DNA of 64,000 nucleotides from JACVRW01 sp963826165. Its GTDB lineage: Bacteria; Actinomycetota; Thermoleophilia; Solirubrobacterales; Thermoleophilaceae. Positions 60,608-64,000 of this stretch are shown in pieces (the stretch's first letter is position 1; each line of letters starts with the position of its first letter). The stretch lies in contig CAWGWC010000024.1 of NCBI GenBank assembly GCA_963826165.1, forward strand, positions 248,001-312,000, read 5' to 3'. The notes under the pieces are model-generated. The model was not told the DNA's origin. It searched no databases and saw nothing but the letters and a program-made list of their open reading frames with translations. Both the position numbers and the translations under genes were made by a program.

Positions 60608-61287
60608 ACGCGGTACCCCGCGCCCTTGACCGTCTCGACCACCTGTGGGTCGCCGAGCTTGCGGCGCAGGCGCAGGACCGTCATGCGCACCGAGTTGGTG
60701 AAGGGGTCGGCGTTCTCGTCCCAGACACGCTCGACCAGCTCGTCGTTCGACACGACGCCACCCCCGGCGCCCATGAGCGTCTCGAGCACGGCGAACTCCT
60801 TCGGGGTCAGCTCGATCCTCCGTCCCGCACGGGTGACGCTGTGGCGCACCGGGTCGAGCTCGACGTCCGCGGCGCGCAGCGTGGGCGGGCGGGCCGGGTT
60901 GGCGCGCCGGGCCAGGGCGTGGAGACGGGCCACCAGCTCGGCGAAGGCGAAGGGCTTGGGCATGTAGTCGTCCGCGCCGAGCGAGAGGCCGTCGACCGTC
61001 TGCTCGAGCCCCGAGGAGGCAGTGAGCATGAGCACGCGGCTGTCGCTCGCCTCGTCGCGGAGGGTCCGGCACACGTCGTCGCCGTGAAGGACGGGAAGGT
61101 CGCGGTCGAGCACCAGCACGTCGTACGGGTTGAGACGCGCCTTGTCGAGAGCCTCACCGCCGTCGTAGGCCACGTCCACCGCCATTCCCTCGCGCCGCAG
61201 GCCGCGCGCCACCGCGTCGGCCACCCGGCGCTCGTCCTCCGCCACGAGCACGCGCACCTGAGGCAGACTAGTGGGAGTCGATTGCAC
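60604..61287 (-). CDS. OmpR-family response regulator
   Basis: 227 residues from GTG 61287; AGGA lies right against the start. The receiver has VLVAEDERRVADAV near 14, the phospho-Asp in DVLVLDRDLPVLHG near 59, MLTASSG and the Lys of YMPKPFAFAEL. The winged-helix DNA-binding domain (about 140-227) has LTPKEFAVLETLMGAGGGVV and VRMTVLRLRRKLG. It is coupled to the kinase gene by ATGA and diverges from the MoxR gene, which along with the other VWA genes is a possible target. Confidence 0.95.
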   Translation of the reverse strand: MQSTPTSLPQVRVLVAEDERRVADAVARGLRREGMAVDVAYDGGEALDKARLNPYDVLVLDRDLPVLHGDDVCRTLRDEASDSRVLMLTASSGLEQTVDGLSLGADDYMPKPFAFAELVARLHALARRANPARPPTLRAADVELDPVRHSVTRAGRRIELTPKEFAVLETLMGAGGGVVSNDELVERVWDENADPFTNSVRMTVLRLRRKLGDPQVVETVKGAGYRV

Positions 61288-61383
61288 TCCTACGCGAGGA
61301 GCGCAGCCCGAGCGCCGGTCGGGCGAGCACCGCAGCGTCAGACGTTATCCGGCGGTGACAAGCAGGGGCCTAAGTTGGCGGCC

Positions 61384-62397
61384 ATGACCGACAACGGGAA
61401 GCACGACGACGCCAGGGAGGCGCTCGAGGCAGCGCTCTACGAGATCAAGCGAGTGATCATCGGCCAGGACGCGATGCTGGAGCGCGTGATGGTGGCCCTG
61501 CTCACGGGCGGCCACGTGTTGCTCGAGGGCGTGCCCGGGCTGGCCAAGACGCTCACGATCAAGACGCTGGCCTCCGCGGTGGGCGGCAGCTTCCGGCGGA
61601 TCCAGTTCACCCCCGATCTCGTTCCGTCCGACCTGGTGGGCACACGCATCTTCAGGCCCGACAGCGCGACCTTCGACACCGAGCTCGGGCCGGTGTTCGC
61701 CAACTTCCTGCTGGCCGACGAGATCAACCGCGCGCCGGCCAAGGTGCAGTCCGCGCTGCTCGAGGTGATGCAGGAGCAGCAGGTGACGATCGGCGGCGAG
61801 ACCTATCCGGTGCCGCTTCCCTTCCTCGTGCTGGCCACCCAGAACCCGATCGAGTCCGAGGGCACCTACCCGCTGCCCGAGGCGCAGGTGGACCGCTTCC
61901 TGATGAAGATCCTCGTGGACTACCCCGCGCCCGGTGACGAGGCGGCGGTGGTGGAGAGCTCGCTCACGCCGGCCACGGTAGTCGGGATGCAGCTCACCGC
62001 GGAGGACCTCCTGCGCTTCCGCGTGGCGGTGCGCGAGGTGTTCGTGGACCGTGAGTCGATCGAGTACGCGGTGGCACTGGCTGACGCCACGCGCCGTCCA
62101 GCCCACTACGGGCTGACGGACGTGGAGGGCCATCTCAGCTACGGCGCCAGCCCGCGCGGGCCGATCGGGCTCGTGCAGTCGGCGCGCGCGCTCGCGCTCC
62201 TGCGGGGCCGCCGTCACGTCCTCACCGGAGATATCCGCGATCTCGCGCCCGAGGTGCTGCGTCACCGCCTGGTGCTGAGCTACGAGGGCCTGAGCGACGG
62301 CGTGACGGCCGACTCCCTGCTCGAGCAGGTACTCGAGGCAGTTCCCGAGCCCGATCTCGAGCGTCCGGGAGCGCCCGGGGAGCCGCTGGCGGCGTGA
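61384..62397 (+). CDS. MoxR-family AAA ATPase
   Basis: 337 residues from ATG 61384. MoxR features are: KRVIIGQDAMLERVMVALLT near 23, Walker A LLEGVPGLAKTLTIKTLA near 46, PDLVPSDLVGTRIF, Walker B FLLADEINRAPAKVQSALLE near 115, then MQEQQVTIGGETYPVPLPF and ATQNPIESEGTYPLPEAQVD. MoxR ATPases work with VWA proteins as chaperones for protein or cofactor assembly. The stop overlaps the DUF58 gene start (GTGA). The 96-base upstream gap shared with the response regulator gene likely holds both promoters. Confidence 0.95.
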   Translation: MTDNGKHDDAREALEAALYEIKRVIIGQDAMLERVMVALLTGGHVLLEGVPGLAKTLTIKTLASAVGGSFRRIQFTPDLVPSDLVGTRIFRPDSATFDTELGPVFANFLLADEINRAPAKVQSALLEVMQEQQVTIGGETYPVPLPFLVLATQNPIESEGTYPLPEAQVDRFLMKILVDYPAPGDEAAVVESSLTPATVVGMQLTAEDLLRFRVAVREVFVDRESIEYAVALADATRRPAHYGLTDVEGHLSYGASPRGPIGLVQSARALALLRGRRHVLTGDIRDLAPEVLRHRLVLSYEGLSDGVTADSLLEQVLEAVPEPDLERPGAPGEPLAA

Positions 62398-63359
62398 AGC
62401 TGACGCTGCGCCCAGGATCGCGCGCGCGAGCGCGCGAGGCGGTCGCGGACGCTTCTCCCGCCGGGCTTCGGCTGCCCCCCGGGCGCCAGGGCGGCGGGAG
62501 CGTGCCGAGCGTGCTGGTGGAGGCGCTCGACCTCGCCTTCGTCCGCCGGGCCGGGGGCGTGCTCGCCGGAGAGCACCGCGGGACCGGCGTGGGCAGCGGC
62601 ACCGAGCTGGCCCAGCTGCGGCCCTACCAGCCCGGCGACGACGTGCGCCAGCTCGATCCGTCCGCCACCGCGCGCACCGGCATCCCCCACGTGCGTGAGC
62701 ACGTGCCGGAGCGGATGCTCACCGTGTGGCTGGCAGTCGACCTCTCGCCCTCGATGGCCTTCGGCACGGCCGAGCGGCTGAAGAGCGACGTGGCCGAGGG
62801 CGTGGTCGACGTGGTGGGCACGCTCGCCGTGCGCCGCGGCGGCAAGGCGGGAATGATCACCTTCGGTGCGCCGGTCACCCGGCTTCTGCCGCCGCGCGGG
62901 GGGCGCGGCGCCCGGGTGGCCCTCCACCGGGCGCTGTCCGAGGGAGTGGCGACCGACGGCGCCGGGGGTGAGCCGCTCGCGGCCACGATCGTTCGTCTCG
63001 GGCGGCTCGCGCGCCTGGCCAGCCTCGTGGTGATCGTCTCGGACTTCGGCGACCCGCCTGAGGACTGGGCCCGGCCCCTGGCCGCCTTGTCGGCCCGCCA
63101 CACCGTGCTCGCGCTCGAGATCCGCGACCCGCGCGAGGACTCGCTCCCCGACGTGGGCCGTGTGGCCATGATCGATCCGGAGACCGGGCGGCGGGTGGAG
63201 GCCGACACGCGCAGCCGGCGCCTGCGCGAGGAGTTCGCCGCGGCCGCAGCAGCCAAGCGGGCGGAGGTGGCCCGAGCGCTGCGCCGCGCGGGGGCCGATC
63301 ACGTGATCCTCTCCACCGCCGGCTCGTGGGCACGCGAGCTCGGACGGGGGCTGCGATGA
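62394..63359 (+). CDS. DUF58 domain protein
   Basis: 321 residues from GTG 62394. The DUF58 core is visible as GTGVGSGTELAQLRPYQPGD, then DVRQLDPSATAR near 86-97, followed by a VWA-like fold with AVDLSPSMAFG near 115 (a DxSxS-type metal site) and VVIVSDFGDP near 205. There is no membrane helix, unlike many DUF58 proteins. It links the MoxR ATPase to the VWA partner; its exact job is unknown. It overlaps both neighbours by 4 bases. Confidence 0.93.
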   Translation: MKLTLRPGSRARAREAVADASPAGLRLPPGRQGGGSVPSVLVEALDLAFVRRAGGVLAGEHRGTGVGSGTELAQLRPYQPGDDVRQLDPSATARTGIPHVREHVPERMLTVWLAVDLSPSMAFGTAERLKSDVAEGVVDVVGTLAVRRGGKAGMITFGAPVTRLLPPRGGRGARVALHRALSEGVATDGAGGEPLAATIVRLGRLARLASLVVIVSDFGDPPEDWARPLAALSARHTVLALEIRDPREDSLPDVGRVAMIDPETGRRVEADTRSRRLREEFAAAAAAKRAEVARALRRAGADHVILSTAGSWARELGRGLR

Positions 63360-64000
63360 GCTTCGCCTCTCCCGTGTGGCTGGCGGCCCTGGCCCTGGTC
63401 CCGCTGCTGCTCGGCCTCTACGTGCTGGGGCGGCGCCGCTCGCGCCGCTACGCCATCCGCTTCCCGGGCGTGGCCACCCTGGCCCCCCTCATCCCCAGCG
63501 CCGGGGCCTGGCGCCGGCGCCTGCCCCTGGGGCTCTTCCTCGCGTCTCTGGCAGTGCTCGCGCTCGCGCTGGCCCGTCCCCACGCGACAGTGGCCGTCCC
63601 GAGCGAGCAGGCCACCGTGGTCCTCGTGACCGACGTGTCGCGCTCGATGCTCGCCGACGACGTCGACCCGAGTCGCCTCGAGGCCGCGCGCTCCGCGGCC
63701 AAGCGCTTTCTCGAAGAGCTCCCCGATGAGGCGCGCGTGGGCGCAGTGGCGTTCTCGGAGCAGCCGCACACGATCGAGCCGCCCACCGACGACCACGACG
63801 ACGTTGGGGCCATGATCGACTCGCTCTCGGCAGACGGAGGCACGGCGACGGGCGACGCCCTCGCCGCCGCTCTGGACCTGGTCGACGGCCGCGGCGAGGC
63901 CCGGACGCCCGCGGCGATCGTGCTCCTCTCCGACGGCAAGGCCACCACGGGCCGGGATCCGCTGCCCGTGGCCCGCCAGGCCAAGCGCCTGGGCATCCCG
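63356..64000 (+). CDS. VWA-domain membrane protein (BatA-like), copy 2 (partial)
   Basis: The gene starts at ATG 63356 (ATGA overlap with DUF58) and runs off the window after 215 codons. It mirrors copy 1: SFASPVWLAALALVPLLLG and a second helix near 60-75, then the metal site DVSRSMLADD near 95 and IVLLSDGKATTGRDPLPVAR near 190. Similarity to the gene at 58320-59318 shows a duplication. Here the gene sits in the standard moxR-DUF58-batA order. Confidence 0.92.
   Translation, partial: MSFASPVWLAALALVPLLLGLYVLGRRRSRRYAIRFPGVATLAPLIPSAGAWRRRLPLGLFLASLAVLALALARPHATVAVPSEQATVVLVTDVSRSMLADDVDPSRLEAARSAAKRFLEELPDEARVGAVAFSEQPHTIEPPTDDHDDVGAMIDSLSADGGTATGDALAAALDLVDGRGEARTPAAIVLLSDGKATTGRDPLPVARQAKRLGIP

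Noticed and set aside
1..64000. Insertion sequences, integrases, prophage genes, rRNA operons or a replication origin
   Set aside because: No transposase, integrase, phage structural gene, rRNA-like sequence, DnaA-box cluster or target-site duplication was found on reading through.

Overview
This window is high-GC DNA (roughly 70 percent by eye) with very tight gene packing, frequent 4-base ATGA/GTGA stop-start overlaps and many GTG or TTG starts. The gene content suggests an actinobacterium, most likely of the class Thermoleophilia (Solirubrobacterales-like). The clues are MalT-type LuxR regulators, an F420-type luciferase-like oxidoreductase, secreted proteins ending in Lys/Arg-rich beta domains, a fused SecDF, and an Actinobacteria-type PdxST and RuvABC-YebC arrangement. 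The placement is inferred from style and families, not from a marker gene.

Region 1 (1-21,000) is an exopolysaccharide or capsule locus of the Wzx/Wzy type. It holds the end of a UDP-GlcNAc 2-epimerase, a WecG/TagA glycosyltransferase, a secreted six-bladed YWTD-like propeller, a Wzz/BY-kinase fusion, a frameshifted FemAB/GNAT-like acyltransferase, a Wzy-like polymerase, a GT4 glycosyltransferase and a polysaccharide deacetylase. These are followed by an unrecognised alpha-helical barrel protein, an ATP-grasp/DUF2332 fusion, a Wzx-like flippase, three secreted heparin-lyase-like jelly-roll proteins (two of them tandem paralogues), a LuxR regulator, a polyprenyl glycosylphosphotransferase that would start the repeat unit, and a nucleotidyltransferase-like protein that has lost its signature loop. 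Together they could build, flip, polymerise, decorate and trim an extracellular polymer.

Region 2 (21,000-26,500) is regulatory: an ECF sigma factor preceded by two overlapping hairpins, then a large MalT-type regulator flanked by two small paralogous proteins of unknown function, then a lipid kinase.

Region 3 (26,500-47,300) is mostly core housekeeping on the minus strand: Rel (ppGpp), RecJ, SecDF, a zinc-ribbon/PAS protein, RuvB-RuvA-RuvC, YebC, an M29 aminopeptidase, PdxT-PdxS, a secreted M1 peptidase, a secreted alpha/beta hydrolase and an ABC exporter of the NatAB type.

Region 4 (47,300-64,000) is mixed: an RpiR regulator, a glutathione-S-transferase-like protein, a three-gene operon (arginase-fold, phosphodiester glycosidase-like, metallophosphatase), a CAT-anticodon tRNA, a redoxin lipoprotein, an SDR enzyme, a luciferase-like oxidoreductase, a frameshifted GT1 glycosyltransferase, CsoR with its own operator, an HtrA protease, and a MoxR/DUF58/VWA cluster with a two-component system set inside it.

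Four loci show single-base frameshifts, mostly at short G or C runs, so some apparent pseudogenes may be sequence errors. No CRISPR array, transposase, integrase or rRNA was seen. No gene-free stretch exceeds 300 bases.
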